From: Vicingaceae bacterium
GTDB lineage: Bacteria; Bacteroidota; Bacteroidia; Flavobacteriales_E; Vicingaceae
DNA: 54,509 nucleotides
Reading direction: 5' to 3'
Assembly (NCBI GenBank): GCA_029210015.1
Contig: JARGOE010000004.1
Coordinates: 1 to 54,509 of the forward strand
Notes under the pieces: generated by a model
Seen by the model: the letters and a program-made list of their open reading frames with translations, nothing else
Database searches by the model: none
Told to the model about the DNA's origin: nothing
Shown: positions 1 to 9,167 of the stretch, in pieces
Layout: the number at the start of each line of letters is the position of its first letter
Numbering within the stretch: the stretch's first letter is position 1
Position numbers and translations under genes: made by a program

Positions 1-108
1 CGGTTTTAAAAACACACTAAAAATGAAAAAATTAATTTAAATGTTTTTTAACTCTATCGATTTCGCCATACTTTTACCTATTATTTTTACGATCTATATC
101 TTTAAACA

Positions 109-1140
109 ATGAATATAGCTATTATAGGAAAGTTTTACACTGAAGGTTCTGGACTTCATATTGAAGAAACCTTAATTGAAATGGGGCATAAGCCTATCAG
201 GATAGATCCTGAAGCTAAATTCTTACAGTATAAGTTTATGGGCTTTAGGGGCCGAAATATGGCCAAAACTTTTTACACTCAATTTTTGGGTAAAATACCC
301 GCTATTAGGAGAATTAAAGCTAACAAGATTTATAAGGTTTTTAAATCTGAAAAAATTGAACTAAGTATTGTGCTACATGATTATTTCTCTACAGAAGAAA
401 TAACTGAAATCAAAAAAATAAATTCATCTCCAATTGTAATTTGGTTTCCAGATGCTATCAGTAATTTCCAAAAATCAATGTTTTTTGTTGCTGGTTATGA
501 TCATTTGTTTTTTGTAGATAAATATATCGTTGAAAAATTAAAAGAAGAATTTTTACTTAATATACATTACCTTCCACAATGCAGCAACCCTAATCATCAT
601 AAAAGGGTTAATGTTAACGAGAAAGAAAAAGAATTTTATCAATGCGAAATTACAAATGCTGGGAACCTATACCCAAGTAGAATTGCATTGTATAAACATT
701 TAACAAATTACAATTTCAAAATGTGGGGTTCTAAACCTTCCTATTGGCTAAATATTCATGAAATAAATAAAATAATTACTGGCCATGTAGTTTTTAATCA
801 AGAAAAAGCAAAAGCCTTTAGTTCAGCAAAAATTGTATTAAATAATCTACACCCAGCAGTAATTAATGGTGTAAATAAACGTATGTTCGAAATTCCAGCT
901 TGTGGTGGTTTTCAAATCACAAGTCATAGAGATGCTATTAATGAATTATTTGAGGTAGGAAAAGAAATAATTACTTATAAAAATTTTAAAGATCTAAAAA
1001 TGAAGATAGATTATTATTTAGATCCAAAAAATGACGAAGAAAGAAAGAAGATAATGGAAGCAGGTTATAATAAAGTAATGAAAGAACACACTTATGAAAA
1101 TAGGTTAACTCAATTAATAAATACTGTTGAAGTAAACTAG
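109..1140 (+). CDS. CgeB-like family glycosyltransferase
   Basis: 343 aa. The C-terminal half has the pattern of CgeB/Glyco_trans_1_2 proteins: a strand with NAGNLYPSR near residue 180, a WG turn, then SSAKIVLNNLHP and a nucleotide-sugar binding region FEIPACGGFQ near 265. Such proteins are GT-B fold transferases acting in the cytoplasm on polysaccharide or glycoprotein glycans. The ATG lies in AAACAATGAAT with no Shine-Dalgarno site, as usual in Bacteroidota. It is the first complete gene of a ten-gene plus-strand run and ends 2 nt before the next gene. Donor and acceptor cannot be told. Confidence 0.75.
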   Translation: MNIAIIGKFYTEGSGLHIEETLIEMGHKPIRIDPEAKFLQYKFMGFRGRNMAKTFYTQFLGKIPAIRRIKANKIYKVFKSEKIELSIVLHDYFSTEEITEIKKINSSPIVIWFPDAISNFQKSMFFVAGYDHLFFVDKYIVEKLKEEFLLNIHYLPQCSNPNHHKRVNVNEKEKEFYQCEITNAGNLYPSRIALYKHLTNYNFKMWGSKPSYWLNIHEINKIITGHVVFNQEKAKAFSSAKIVLNNLHPAVINGVNKRMFEIPACGGFQITSHRDAINELFEVGKEIITYKNFKDLKMKIDYYLDPKNDEERKKIMEAGYNKVMKEHTYENRLTQLINTVEVN

Positions 1141-1142
1141 CA

Positions 1143-2309
1143 TTGAAAATAAAGGTTAACATAATATCAATAAACCCTATAACAGTTATTCCTATTATCA
1201 GGTACCTTGTTGATTTTTTTATTAAAAACCTAAATAGCCATGTTGAGCTAACCGAAGTACATGTTAAAAATTTAAATAACTATTTCAACAGCATTGAAGG
1301 TTTTAGTTTTAACAATATTGTTGAATATAATAATTATAAAGAGTTTAAGAGTCAAGCAACTAAATCAAAACTTAATAAGTATAAAAAAATTTGTAAGCGT
1401 ATAGTTCCAATATTAAAATCAAAACAGAAACAACTAATTTATACTGCTGATTATCAAGTTGTTTTTTTCATACTCCTTTTTCAAAAAATTTATAAACAAA
1501 GAAAAGTAGTTACTGTTTATCATCAATTTGAATTAATTGAAAAAGACAAACTGAACAGACTTAATCTTTTCTTTTATTCATCAGTATTAAAAAACATAAA
1601 TAAATTAGACCTTGTTATTTTTCCCGAAGTAAATAGACTTAATTATTTTACTAATGAGTCGGGGTTAAATATGGATAAAGCATTCATTTTACCAAATACT
1701 TGTAATGTTGCTAAATCAAACAAACAAATTCAAAAACATACATTATTCAATCAATTTCCAACAGGTTCTTTTATTATAACGCACCTAGGAAGTGTTGGAG
1801 GTCTACAGCATTTCTTCTCAAATTTTATTGAAGCTGCTGAAAAATTAGAAAACAATAAAAACATTGTTTTTCTTTTTTTAGGAAGGAAAGACGAAAGCAT
1901 ATCTAAGTTTATAGAAAATAAAAAATTAACAAATGTGTTTTTTATCGATTCTATTCCACATCAAGAATTACAGCAAGTTTATCCATTTATTGATTTAGGA
2001 GTTATTTTGTATAAAGGTACAGGCTTAAACTATGAATATTGCGCTCCAAATAAACTTTATGAATTATGGGCTAATGGAGTTCCTGTAATTGGCCACACTC
2101 TAAAAGGATTGTCTCCTTTATTTAACAATAGTGAAAAAGGAGTTTTAGTTGATTTTGATAACAGTGATAATATTGTGGATGCAATTATAAAATTAAAAGA
2201 ATTACAAAAAAAAGACAAATCGTTATTACAAAACTTATTCAATGATGAACTGTCCATTAATTCATACTTAATTGAATTACAAGGAAAATTACAAGAACTT
2301 TTAAATTAG
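1143..2309 (+). CDS. GT4-like glycosyltransferase (TTG start)
   Basis: 388 aa GT-B fold transferase. The C-terminal domain shows HLGSVGG near residue 215, FLFLGRKDE near 245, and a donor-site segment CAPNKLYELWANGVPVIG near 300, which fits the GT1/GT4 group. The N-terminal domain is lysine-rich and divergent. The only sensible start is TTG at 1143, 2 nt after the upstream stop, so translation is probably coupled to the upstream gene. It lies in the polysaccharide operon between a CgeB-like GT and wecB. Substrate unknown. Confidence 0.75.
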   Translation: MKIKVNIISINPITVIPIIRYLVDFFIKNLNSHVELTEVHVKNLNNYFNSIEGFSFNNIVEYNNYKEFKSQATKSKLNKYKKICKRIVPILKSKQKQLIYTADYQVVFFILLFQKIYKQRKVVTVYHQFELIEKDKLNRLNLFFYSSVLKNINKLDLVIFPEVNRLNYFTNESGLNMDKAFILPNTCNVAKSNKQIQKHTLFNQFPTGSFIITHLGSVGGLQHFFSNFIEAAEKLENNKNIVFLFLGRKDESISKFIENKKLTNVFFIDSIPHQELQQVYPFIDLGVILYKGTGLNYEYCAPNKLYELWANGVPVIGHTLKGLSPLFNNSEKGVLVDFDNSDNIVDAIIKLKELQKKDKSLLQNLFNDELSINSYLIELQGKLQELLN

Positions 2310-2321
2310 TAAATTTAAAAA

Positions 2322-3446
2322 ATGAGTAAAAAACTACTTTTTATAATAGGTACGAGACCCGAACTAATTAAAGTATTTCCAATTATTAATCACTTAAAAA
2401 CAATTGGTAATACAAGTTACAAAGTTGTATCTACAGGCCAACACAAAGATCTATTAGAGTCTTATTGGAGAGTATTTAATATTAATCCTGATTACCAGTT
2501 AGATATAATTAAAGAAGGCCAAAACTTAACTCAATTAACCTCTAGAGCAATTATTGCAATAGATGAACTTATTGGTGAAATTAAAAATGAATTTATTCCA
2601 GAAATAATTTTAGCTCAAGGTGATACTACTACCGTAATGGCTGCAAGCATGGTAGCTTTTTATAACAATATTGAATTTGCACATATTGAAGCAGGTTTAA
2701 GAAGTTTTAACATGCACCATCCTTTCCCAGAAGAGTTTAATAGAAAAATAGCTGGAATTACTGCAAAATATCATTTTGCCCCAACAATAACATCTAAAGA
2801 TAATTTACTTAGAGAAAATACATCTAAAGAAAATATTTTTGTAGTAGGAAACACTGTGATAGACACTTTAAACTACTTTATCGACTCTAAATTACTAGAG
2901 CAACATAAATTTTTAAATCAAAAGCTAGATAATATTAATGGACCAACTGTTTTAATAACATGTCATAGGCGAGAAAATCACAGTCAAATAAATAATTTAA
3001 TTGAAGCTGTTGAACTATTAAGCTCAGAATATAAAGCGTTAAATTTCATTTGGCCTGTACATCCAAATCCTAATGTAAAAAACAAAGTTGAAAACTCTAT
3101 ATTAACTAGCAAACCAAACGTATTTATAACAGCGCCTCTTGAGTATTTAGATTTAATTAAAATCATTTCTATTTCAACTAAAATAATAAGTGATTCAGGT
3201 GGAATTCAAGAAGAAGCCCCTACATTTGGTGTTCCTGTTTTAATTTTAAGAGAAACTACTGAAAGACCTGAAGCTGTTAACTTAGGACTATCTAAATTAG
3301 TAGGAATGAACAAAGATGAAATTATTACTAATTTCAAAAATTTCAACCCAAAAATTAAAGTTGGATCAAGTAATCCTTATGGAGATGGCAAAACAAGTAA
3401 ACGAATTATTGATATTTTATTGTCATCATCAAAAAATGACAACTAA
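2322..3446 (+). CDS. wecB: UDP-N-acetylglucosamine 2-epimerase (non-hydrolysing)
   Basis: 374 aa, the usual length of non-hydrolysing WecB/MnaA. It interconverts UDP-GlcNAc and UDP-ManNAc in the cytoplasm. Visible family motifs are GTRPELIKVFP near the N-terminus, AQGDTTTVMA near 90, HIEAGLRS near 120, HPFPEEFNRK near 132, a CHRREN motif near 214, and DSGGIQEEAPTFGVPVL with RETTERPEA in the C-terminal UDP-binding domain. Its place inside a GT operon suggests it supplies ManNAc to the glycan. No wecC (UDP-ManNAc dehydrogenase) is seen in the window, so ManNAc may be used directly or be a precursor for an acidic sugar. Confidence 0.93.
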   Translation: MSKKLLFIIGTRPELIKVFPIINHLKTIGNTSYKVVSTGQHKDLLESYWRVFNINPDYQLDIIKEGQNLTQLTSRAIIAIDELIGEIKNEFIPEIILAQGDTTTVMAASMVAFYNNIEFAHIEAGLRSFNMHHPFPEEFNRKIAGITAKYHFAPTITSKDNLLRENTSKENIFVVGNTVIDTLNYFIDSKLLEQHKFLNQKLDNINGPTVLITCHRRENHSQINNLIEAVELLSSEYKALNFIWPVHPNPNVKNKVENSILTSKPNVFITAPLEYLDLIKIISISTKIISDSGGIQEEAPTFGVPVLILRETTERPEAVNLGLSKLVGMNKDEIITNFKNFNPKIKVGSSNPYGDGKTSKRIIDILLSSSKNDN

Positions 3447-3464
3447 AAACATTTATATCATAAA

Positions 3465-4868
3465 ATGAGACTAAATGTAATAGGAATATTAGCAGCAATA
3501 ATTTGCTTTATTTTTTGCCTAATCATACAAGGATACTATTTATCTACTAGTATTGGTTTAGCATTTAGCCTTTTCATAATAATAGATTTCATTACTAAAT
3601 TAGGTAAGGTTTTCCCTTTGAAAGAATTTATCTTATTAATTGCTTCTCTTCAATGGATTGTAGGAGCAAAAATATCTTATTCATTCGGGAAAACACACCA
3701 TAAGTATTACATGTATGTTGATGAAGATGTATATATGAATTATGTTGTTCCAGGAGTTATAGCCCTTTGTGTTGGCTTGTTTTTAATTAATACAAGTATG
3801 CCTATTAAGAAGATAAAAGACCTTTTTAATGAAGAAAATAAAAAAAGAAATATAAAGATAGCATATACCCTAATATTTATAGGCCTTATTAGTAGTTTGT
3901 CAACAAAGTTTTTTAGAATTCCCAGTCTAGCTTTTATTATATTTTTAGCAACTCTACTTCTTTATGTTGGTGTTAGTTATTTGTTTTTCTTATTCCCAAA
4001 ACGAAAATGGTTATTCTTTATGAGTACTTTAGGTGTAACTCTTATTCTATCAATAGAGTCAGGGATGTTTCATAATTTATTATTAGTTGCATCCTTTTTT
4101 GGATTTTTGGTAATACCCTCAAGAACAAATTTCTTTACTAAACTTACATTAATAAGTATTGGAGTCTTTTTTATGTATATGCTACAAGTCATAAAAAAAG
4201 ATTTTAGAGAGGAAATTTTTAGCGGAAAAAATGTTAATTCAATAGAAGTTTTTTATACCCTAATCGAAAGGGAGTTTATAGTAAAAAATGATGATATAGA
4301 AAGTCATAATAACTTAGAGGAAGAACAAAAAAATGCAGATGCTAACAACAGGCTTAATCAAGGATGGATTATAAGTAGAGTTCTAGAGAATGTTCCATCA
4401 AAAAAACCTTTCTTAGGAGGTTCTACAATATGGGAAGCAATTGAAGCAAGTTTATTACCCCGATTTTTAGCTCCAAACAAAAAAGGAACTGAACAAGGGT
4501 TAATTAATTTTAAAGAAATAACTGGTTTATTGCTTTCAAAAAATGCATCAATGGGCCTTTCATTAATAGCAGAGTTTTATGCTAATTATGGTATTGTTGG
4601 TGGATGGGTTGCTATGTTTATTTATGGGTTATTTATAGCATTAATTATAAAATATATTATTAATAAACTCGGTAAAGGTTCTTACCTAATAGTACTATGG
4701 CTAATTGTATTTTTCTTTCAAGTAGTTAAAGCTGAAACAGACTTTATCAAAATATTTAATCATATTATAAAATCTATCTTATTTTTTATGATCGTGAACT
4801 GGGGTTTAGCCTTTATTGGTATCAAACTATTCACTCGACCAATCAATAAAATTGAAGAAAAGAAATAG
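3465..4868 (+). CDS. Wzy-like O-antigen/polysaccharide polymerase
   Basis: 467 aa integral membrane protein with about ten or more hydrophobic segments spread over the whole length. It has a large polar loop near residues 260-340 that contains many charged residues and the segment FLGGSTIWEAIEASLLPR. This layout (many helices plus one big periplasmic loop) and the place inside a GT operon fit an O-antigen polymerase of the Wzy type, which joins repeat units on the periplasmic side. Wzy proteins share little sequence, so the call rests on topology and context. An oligosaccharide flippase is encoded at 30469-31962. Confidence 0.65.
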   Translation: MRLNVIGILAAIICFIFCLIIQGYYLSTSIGLAFSLFIIIDFITKLGKVFPLKEFILLIASLQWIVGAKISYSFGKTHHKYYMYVDEDVYMNYVVPGVIALCVGLFLINTSMPIKKIKDLFNEENKKRNIKIAYTLIFIGLISSLSTKFFRIPSLAFIIFLATLLLYVGVSYLFFLFPKRKWLFFMSTLGVTLILSIESGMFHNLLLVASFFGFLVIPSRTNFFTKLTLISIGVFFMYMLQVIKKDFREEIFSGKNVNSIEVFYTLIEREFIVKNDDIESHNNLEEEQKNADANNRLNQGWIISRVLENVPSKKPFLGGSTIWEAIEASLLPRFLAPNKKGTEQGLINFKEITGLLLSKNASMGLSLIAEFYANYGIVGGWVAMFIYGLFIALIIKYIINKLGKGSYLIVLWLIVFFFQVVKAETDFIKIFNHIIKSILFFMIVNWGLAFIGIKLFTRPINKIEEKK

Positions 4869-4892
4869 AATATTAATATCTCATATTTTACC

Positions 4893-4900
4893 TACTTTTG
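4893..4900 (+). promoter_or_regulatory. candidate -7 element (TACTTTTG) before the FkbM gene
   Basis: TACTTTTG matches the Bacteroidota -7 consensus TAnnTTTG. It lies in the 70-nt gap before the FkbM gene, about 38 nt before its ATG. It also forms the core of a short inverted repeat, CTACT-TTTG-AGTAG (4892-4905). No clear -33 TTG is seen, so it could be chance in AT-rich DNA. Confidence 0.3.
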
Positions 4901-4938
4901 AGTAGTTAAATTAATCACTATCAAACGGTAAGTATTAA

Positions 4939-5838
4939 ATGTTAAAGAAAATTGCCATACCTATAAAATACATTTGGAACCATCCACTTACAAAAAAAAA
5001 TAGGCTTTCAGGATTATTACGTTTTTTTTTATGGCAATTAACATCCAGTTTTAACAAGAAATCTCACCAAGTAAATTGGATAAGAAATTTAAAATTGAAT
5101 GTTAATAAAGGTATGCATGGTGCAACCGGTTGTATTTATGTTGGTCTACCTGAATTTAAAGATATGTCATTCTTATTACATTATTTAGATTCTAACAACC
5201 ACTTTATAGACATAGGAGCAAACGTAGGAGTATATTCTCTTTTGGCGGCAGGAGTTAAAAATTGTGAAACTACTACTATTGAACCTATCCCTTCAACCTT
5301 TAATTATTTATTAAAAAATATTGCTCTAAATAATTTAGATAAAAAAATCACCCCACTAAATATTGGTTTATCGAATAAAAAAGGTCAACTTTTTTTTACA
5401 GAGGGAGAAGATACTATGAACCACGTTTTAGAAAAAGAAACTAATAACTCTATAAATGTAGAAGTAGATATTTTAGATAATATTTTATCACCTACCAAAA
5501 AGAAAAATACCTTAATAAAATTAGATGTTGAAGGTTTCGAATATAATGTACTTTTAGGTGGACAAACCACTTTAAACAATGAAAATTTAACTGCATTTAT
5601 TGTTGAATTAAACGGTTGTGGAGATAAATTTGGCTTTGAAGATAAAATGGTGGATGATGTATTGTTAAAAAATGGGTTCGGAAAATACGACTACAATCCT
5701 TTTGATAGGAAATTAAAAGAAATAGAAAATTTTAATACTGAAGAAAATACACTTTACATTAGAAAATCAAAACTTAATGAAGTTGAGGAAAAATTAAAAA
5801 CTGCTGAAGCCATTACTATTTTCAATCAAAAGATATAA
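4939..5838 (+). CDS. FkbM family methyltransferase
   Basis: 299 aa. The SAM-binding motif I reads HFIDIGANVGVYSLLAAG near residue 92, followed by the acidic TTIEPIP. The FkbM signature LIKLDVEGFEYNVLLGG is near 194. FkbM enzymes are SAM-dependent O-methyltransferases; those in polysaccharide clusters methylate sugar hydroxyls. The gene ends 2 nt before the next GT and probably belongs to the operon. The last 30 residues form a charged helix. The target sugar is unknown. Confidence 0.88.
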   Translation: MLKKIAIPIKYIWNHPLTKKNRLSGLLRFFLWQLTSSFNKKSHQVNWIRNLKLNVNKGMHGATGCIYVGLPEFKDMSFLLHYLDSNNHFIDIGANVGVYSLLAAGVKNCETTTIEPIPSTFNYLLKNIALNNLDKKITPLNIGLSNKKGQLFFTEGEDTMNHVLEKETNNSINVEVDILDNILSPTKKKNTLIKLDVEGFEYNVLLGGQTTLNNENLTAFIVELNGCGDKFGFEDKMVDDVLLKNGFGKYDYNPFDRKLKEIENFNTEENTLYIRKSKLNEVEEKLKTAEAITIFNQKI

Positions 5839-5840
5839 TC

Positions 5841-6998
5841 ATGAAAGTATTGGTTTTTGCAACACATCCTATTCAATACCAAATTCCAATTTATCAGAAG
5901 CTTTCAGGCTATGTAGATTTAAAAGTTATATATCTCCTAAAACAAACTAAAAAAGGACAAGCAGATGCAGGTTTTGGTGTTGAGTTCGAATGGGATATTC
6001 CGCTTTTAGAAGGATATCAATATGACTATTTAAACAATCATTCAACTACTCCATCAAGCTCCACTTATAACGGAATAATTATTAACAAAACTGAACTACA
6101 TGATTTAATGTACGATGAGTCCCCTGATATTGTTTTGCTAAATGGATGGTTTCCAAAAGGTTTAAAACAAATCATCAATTATTGCCATCAACATAAAATA
6201 AAAACTATTTGTAGAGGTGATTCCAACCTAATGATGCCTGGTAACATTATCAAAAAAACTTTAAAAGAAGCCTATATAAGATCTATTTTAAGAAAAATAA
6301 CTGCTTTTTTTTATGTTGGTAATGAAAATAAGAAATACTACTTACACTATGGTATTAAAGAAAGTAAATTATTCCCTGCTTTCCATTGTATTAATACGCC
6401 TTTCTTTCAAGACAAATTCAATGCTATTCAAAAAATAACTTTTAATAAGAACTCAATAAACATTGGATTTTCTGGTAAATTTATTGACATAAAAAACCCT
6501 TTTCTTTTAATTGATGCCGTGAGTAAAAGTGAATTGAAAAGTAAATTAACTATTCAGTTTATTGGAGACGGTCCTTTAAAATCAGAGATTGAACAATATG
6601 CCAAAAACTTAAATGTAACACTTCACTTTAATGGCTTTTTAAATCAATCTGAAATAGTTGAAAAGGGTTATTCTAAAATTGACTTTTTAGTATTACCTTC
6701 TAAAAGTGAAACCTGGGGATTAGTAATAAATGAAGTAATGACTGGCGGAATTCCCGTAATTGTATCTAACACTGTAGGCTGTAATACTGACTTAATTGAT
6801 GAAAGTAAAACAGGTTTTACATTTAAAAATGGTAATGCTATAGATTTAGCTAATAAAATTGACTTAATGATTAAGTTGTTAAATGATGACTCTAATAAGG
6901 TTAATAAAAATGTTTTAACTAAAATAGACCTTTATTCTTTAGAGAATACAGTTAAAAGTTATATGTCAGGAATAAAATCTGTATTACAACCAAAGTAA
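5841..6998 (+). CDS. Glycosyltransferase family 4
   Basis: 385 aa GT-B transferase. The N-terminal domain begins VLVFATHPIQYQIPIYQKL, a common start for GT4 proteins of this type. The C-terminal GT4 domain shows INIGFSGKF near residue 212, FIGDGPLKSEIE near 240, and the donor-site run SKSETWGLVINEVMTGGIPVIVS near 285, including the EX7E-like spacing of glutamates. It probably adds one sugar to the lipid-linked repeat unit. It sits 2 nt after the FkbM gene. Confidence 0.88.
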   Translation: MKVLVFATHPIQYQIPIYQKLSGYVDLKVIYLLKQTKKGQADAGFGVEFEWDIPLLEGYQYDYLNNHSTTPSSSTYNGIIINKTELHDLMYDESPDIVLLNGWFPKGLKQIINYCHQHKIKTICRGDSNLMMPGNIIKKTLKEAYIRSILRKITAFFYVGNENKKYYLHYGIKESKLFPAFHCINTPFFQDKFNAIQKITFNKNSINIGFSGKFIDIKNPFLLIDAVSKSELKSKLTIQFIGDGPLKSEIEQYAKNLNVTLHFNGFLNQSEIVEKGYSKIDFLVLPSKSETWGLVINEVMTGGIPVIVSNTVGCNTDLIDESKTGFTFKNGNAIDLANKIDLMIKLLNDDSNKVNKNVLTKIDLYSLENTVKSYMSGIKSVLQPK

Positions 6999-7020
6999 AT
7001 TAATAGACGTTAAACTATAA

Positions 7021-7998
7021 GTGAATATTAAACTCATATATCGTAAACCCAAGCTAGAATTTAATAGTATTGAAAACGTTTTCGATACTTTAATACCTTT
7101 TTTAAAAGTTGATAAAATCGAGCTACCTTATTTTAGTCAAGGAATTATTAATAGGCTAAAAAATGTTTCATTTACTAAAAAATTAAAGACCAACCTTTAT
7201 CATATTACTGGTAACGATCATTATTTGATTTTAGGATTAAAAAAAAGAAAAACAATTTTAACAATTCACGATATTGAAGTATTAAAAAGAAGTTCAGGAC
7301 TTAAACATTTCTTATTAAAAAAAATATGGTTTGATTTACCTATTAATTATGCCACTAGAATTACAACTATTTCAGATTTTAGTAAAAATGAAATATTAAG
7401 TTTAGGCAATTACAAAAAATCGATTGAGGTTATTTATAACCCACTTACACTACCAATTAAATATCAACCAAAAGAATTTAATCAAGAGCATCCAAACATA
7501 TTACATATTGGTACAAAACAGAATAAAAATCTAAACAGATTAATTGAAGCTGTAAACGGAATTAATTGTCACTTAACAATAATAGGAACTCCCAACAATG
7601 AACAATTAATTAAGTTAAAACAAAATAAAATTAGTTATAGTATAAAATCAAATCTTAATAATAATCAAGTTGTATCAGAATATGAAAACTGCGACATACT
7701 TTCTTTTGTTTCTACCTATGAAGGTTTTGGCTTACCAATTATAGAAGCACAAGCTTGTGGTAGAGTTGTACTTACTTCTAATAGAGCATCTATACCAGAA
7801 GTAGCTAAAGATGGAGCTTATTTTGTTGATCCTTTTGATAGTAATAAAATAAAAAAAGGAATTTTAGATCTAATAAATAATCCTGAATTAAGAAAAAATT
7901 TAATCGAAAAAGGGCTAGAAAATATAAAGCGTTTCGAACCTCAAAAGATTGCCAATCAATATAACGAATTATATACTAGGGTAAATAATGAAAAATAG
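7021..7998 (+). CDS. Glycosyltransferase family 4 (GTG start)
   Basis: 325 aa, a short GT4. The Rossmann segments include ILHIGTKQNKNLNRLIEAV near residue 160, and the donor site is STYEGFGLPIIEAQACGRVVLTSN near 238, then GAYFVDPFD. The start is GTG at 7021; the N-terminus MNIKLIYRKP looks native. The end overlaps the next GT by 11 nt, which suggests translational coupling. It is close to the mannosyl- and rhamnosyl-type GT4 enzymes in layout, but the donor cannot be read. Confidence 0.87.
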   Translation: MNIKLIYRKPKLEFNSIENVFDTLIPFLKVDKIELPYFSQGIINRLKNVSFTKKLKTNLYHITGNDHYLILGLKKRKTILTIHDIEVLKRSSGLKHFLLKKIWFDLPINYATRITTISDFSKNEILSLGNYKKSIEVIYNPLTLPIKYQPKEFNQEHPNILHIGTKQNKNLNRLIEAVNGINCHLTIIGTPNNEQLIKLKQNKISYSIKSNLNNNQVVSEYENCDILSFVSTYEGFGLPIIEAQACGRVVLTSNRASIPEVAKDGAYFVDPFDSNKIKKGILDLINNPELRKNLIEKGLENIKRFEPQKIANQYNELYTRVNNEK

Positions 7999-9127
7999 AA
8001 TCCTCATATTTATCGACTGGTATAAGCCTGGTTTTAAAGCTGGAGGTCCCATTCGTTCCATTAGTAATTTAGTATCTCAATTAAATATTAATTATGAATT
8101 CTATATTATTACTCGTGATACAGATTACTTAGAAACTAACTCTTACACTAATATAAAAACTAATGAGTGGAATGATATTGACAACGCTAAAGTCTTTTAC
8201 TTATCTTCTAAAAATCAAAATAAAACAACTATTAAAAAACTGATTGAAAAAGTTAAACCAAATCTAATTTATTGCAACAGTTTATATTCACCAAAATTTA
8301 CCATTACCCCTATACGAATTGCAAAAAAGTTAAATATTAAAACAGTTTTAGCTGTTAGAGGTATGTTGTCTAGTGGTTCTTTATCTGTAAAAAGTCATAA
8401 GAAAAAAATCTTTTTAGCTCTTGTTAAAGGAACTAATCTATTTAGAAAAACTACTTTTCATGCAACAAGTATTGATGAAGCAACTGATATTGAAAAAGCC
8501 TTTGGAAAAAACATTAAAACTATAATAGCACAAAACTTACCAGAGAATAAAACAATTCCTTTTAAGCCTAAATCAAAAAAAAATAATGAATTAAAAATGG
8601 TTTTTGTTGGAAGAATTGCTCCAGAAAAAAACATCTTATTTGCTATACAAGTTTTAGCCAACTGTACACAAAAAATTGAATTAGATATTTTTGGGCCTAT
8701 TTATAGTCAAGAATATTTTGACACATGTCAAGAAGCCATCAACCAATTACCCGATAATATCGTTGTTAATTATAAAGGAGTTTTAAATCACGAATTATTG
8801 GACGAAACCTTAAATAACTATCATGTTCTTTACCTACCTTCAACAGGCGAGAATTATGGACATATTATATTAGAAGGAATGTGTAACTCATGTATTCCTG
8901 TTATTTCAGATAAAACACCTTGGCAAAATTTAACGCAACAAAAAATTGGTTTTGATATTGATATAATGCAGCCTAATAAGTTTAGTGAAAAAATAGACCA
9001 TTTAGCTAAAATGGATGAAATACCATTAAATAAAATGAGTAAAAATGCATATGGTTTTGCACAAACAATAATTAACGATATAAAGTTAAAAGAAGAATAT
9101 CATAAACTATTTAATCCTAAAGATTGA
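7988..9127 (+). CDS. Glycosyltransferase family 4
   Basis: 379 aa. The N-terminus has the YKPGFKAGGPIRSISNLV motif near residue 13, the glycine-rich acceptor loop common in GT4 enzymes. The C-terminal domain has MVFVGRIAPEKN near 204 and the donor-site run STGENYGHIILEGMCNSCIPVIS near 282. The gene starts inside the upstream GT and is followed by a 40-nt gap with a weak AAGGA site before the carbamoyltransferase. Confidence 0.88.
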   Translation: MKNRILIFIDWYKPGFKAGGPIRSISNLVSQLNINYEFYIITRDTDYLETNSYTNIKTNEWNDIDNAKVFYLSSKNQNKTTIKKLIEKVKPNLIYCNSLYSPKFTITPIRIAKKLNIKTVLAVRGMLSSGSLSVKSHKKKIFLALVKGTNLFRKTTFHATSIDEATDIEKAFGKNIKTIIAQNLPENKTIPFKPKSKKNNELKMVFVGRIAPEKNILFAIQVLANCTQKIELDIFGPIYSQEYFDTCQEAINQLPDNIVVNYKGVLNHELLDETLNNYHVLYLPSTGENYGHIILEGMCNSCIPVISDKTPWQNLTQQKIGFDIDIMQPNKFSEKIDHLAKMDEIPLNKMSKNAYGFAQTIINDIKLKEEYHKLFNPKD

Positions 9128-9167
9128 ATTCATAATTTAGACCACTGAAAAAGGAAACAACGACTTT

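Noticed and set aside
2-40. Possible C-terminal end of an upstream gene (13 codons, ending at TAA 38-40)
   Set aside because: Two frames end within the first 40 bases and neither fragment has a recognisable motif, so the identity of any upstream gene cannot be supported.
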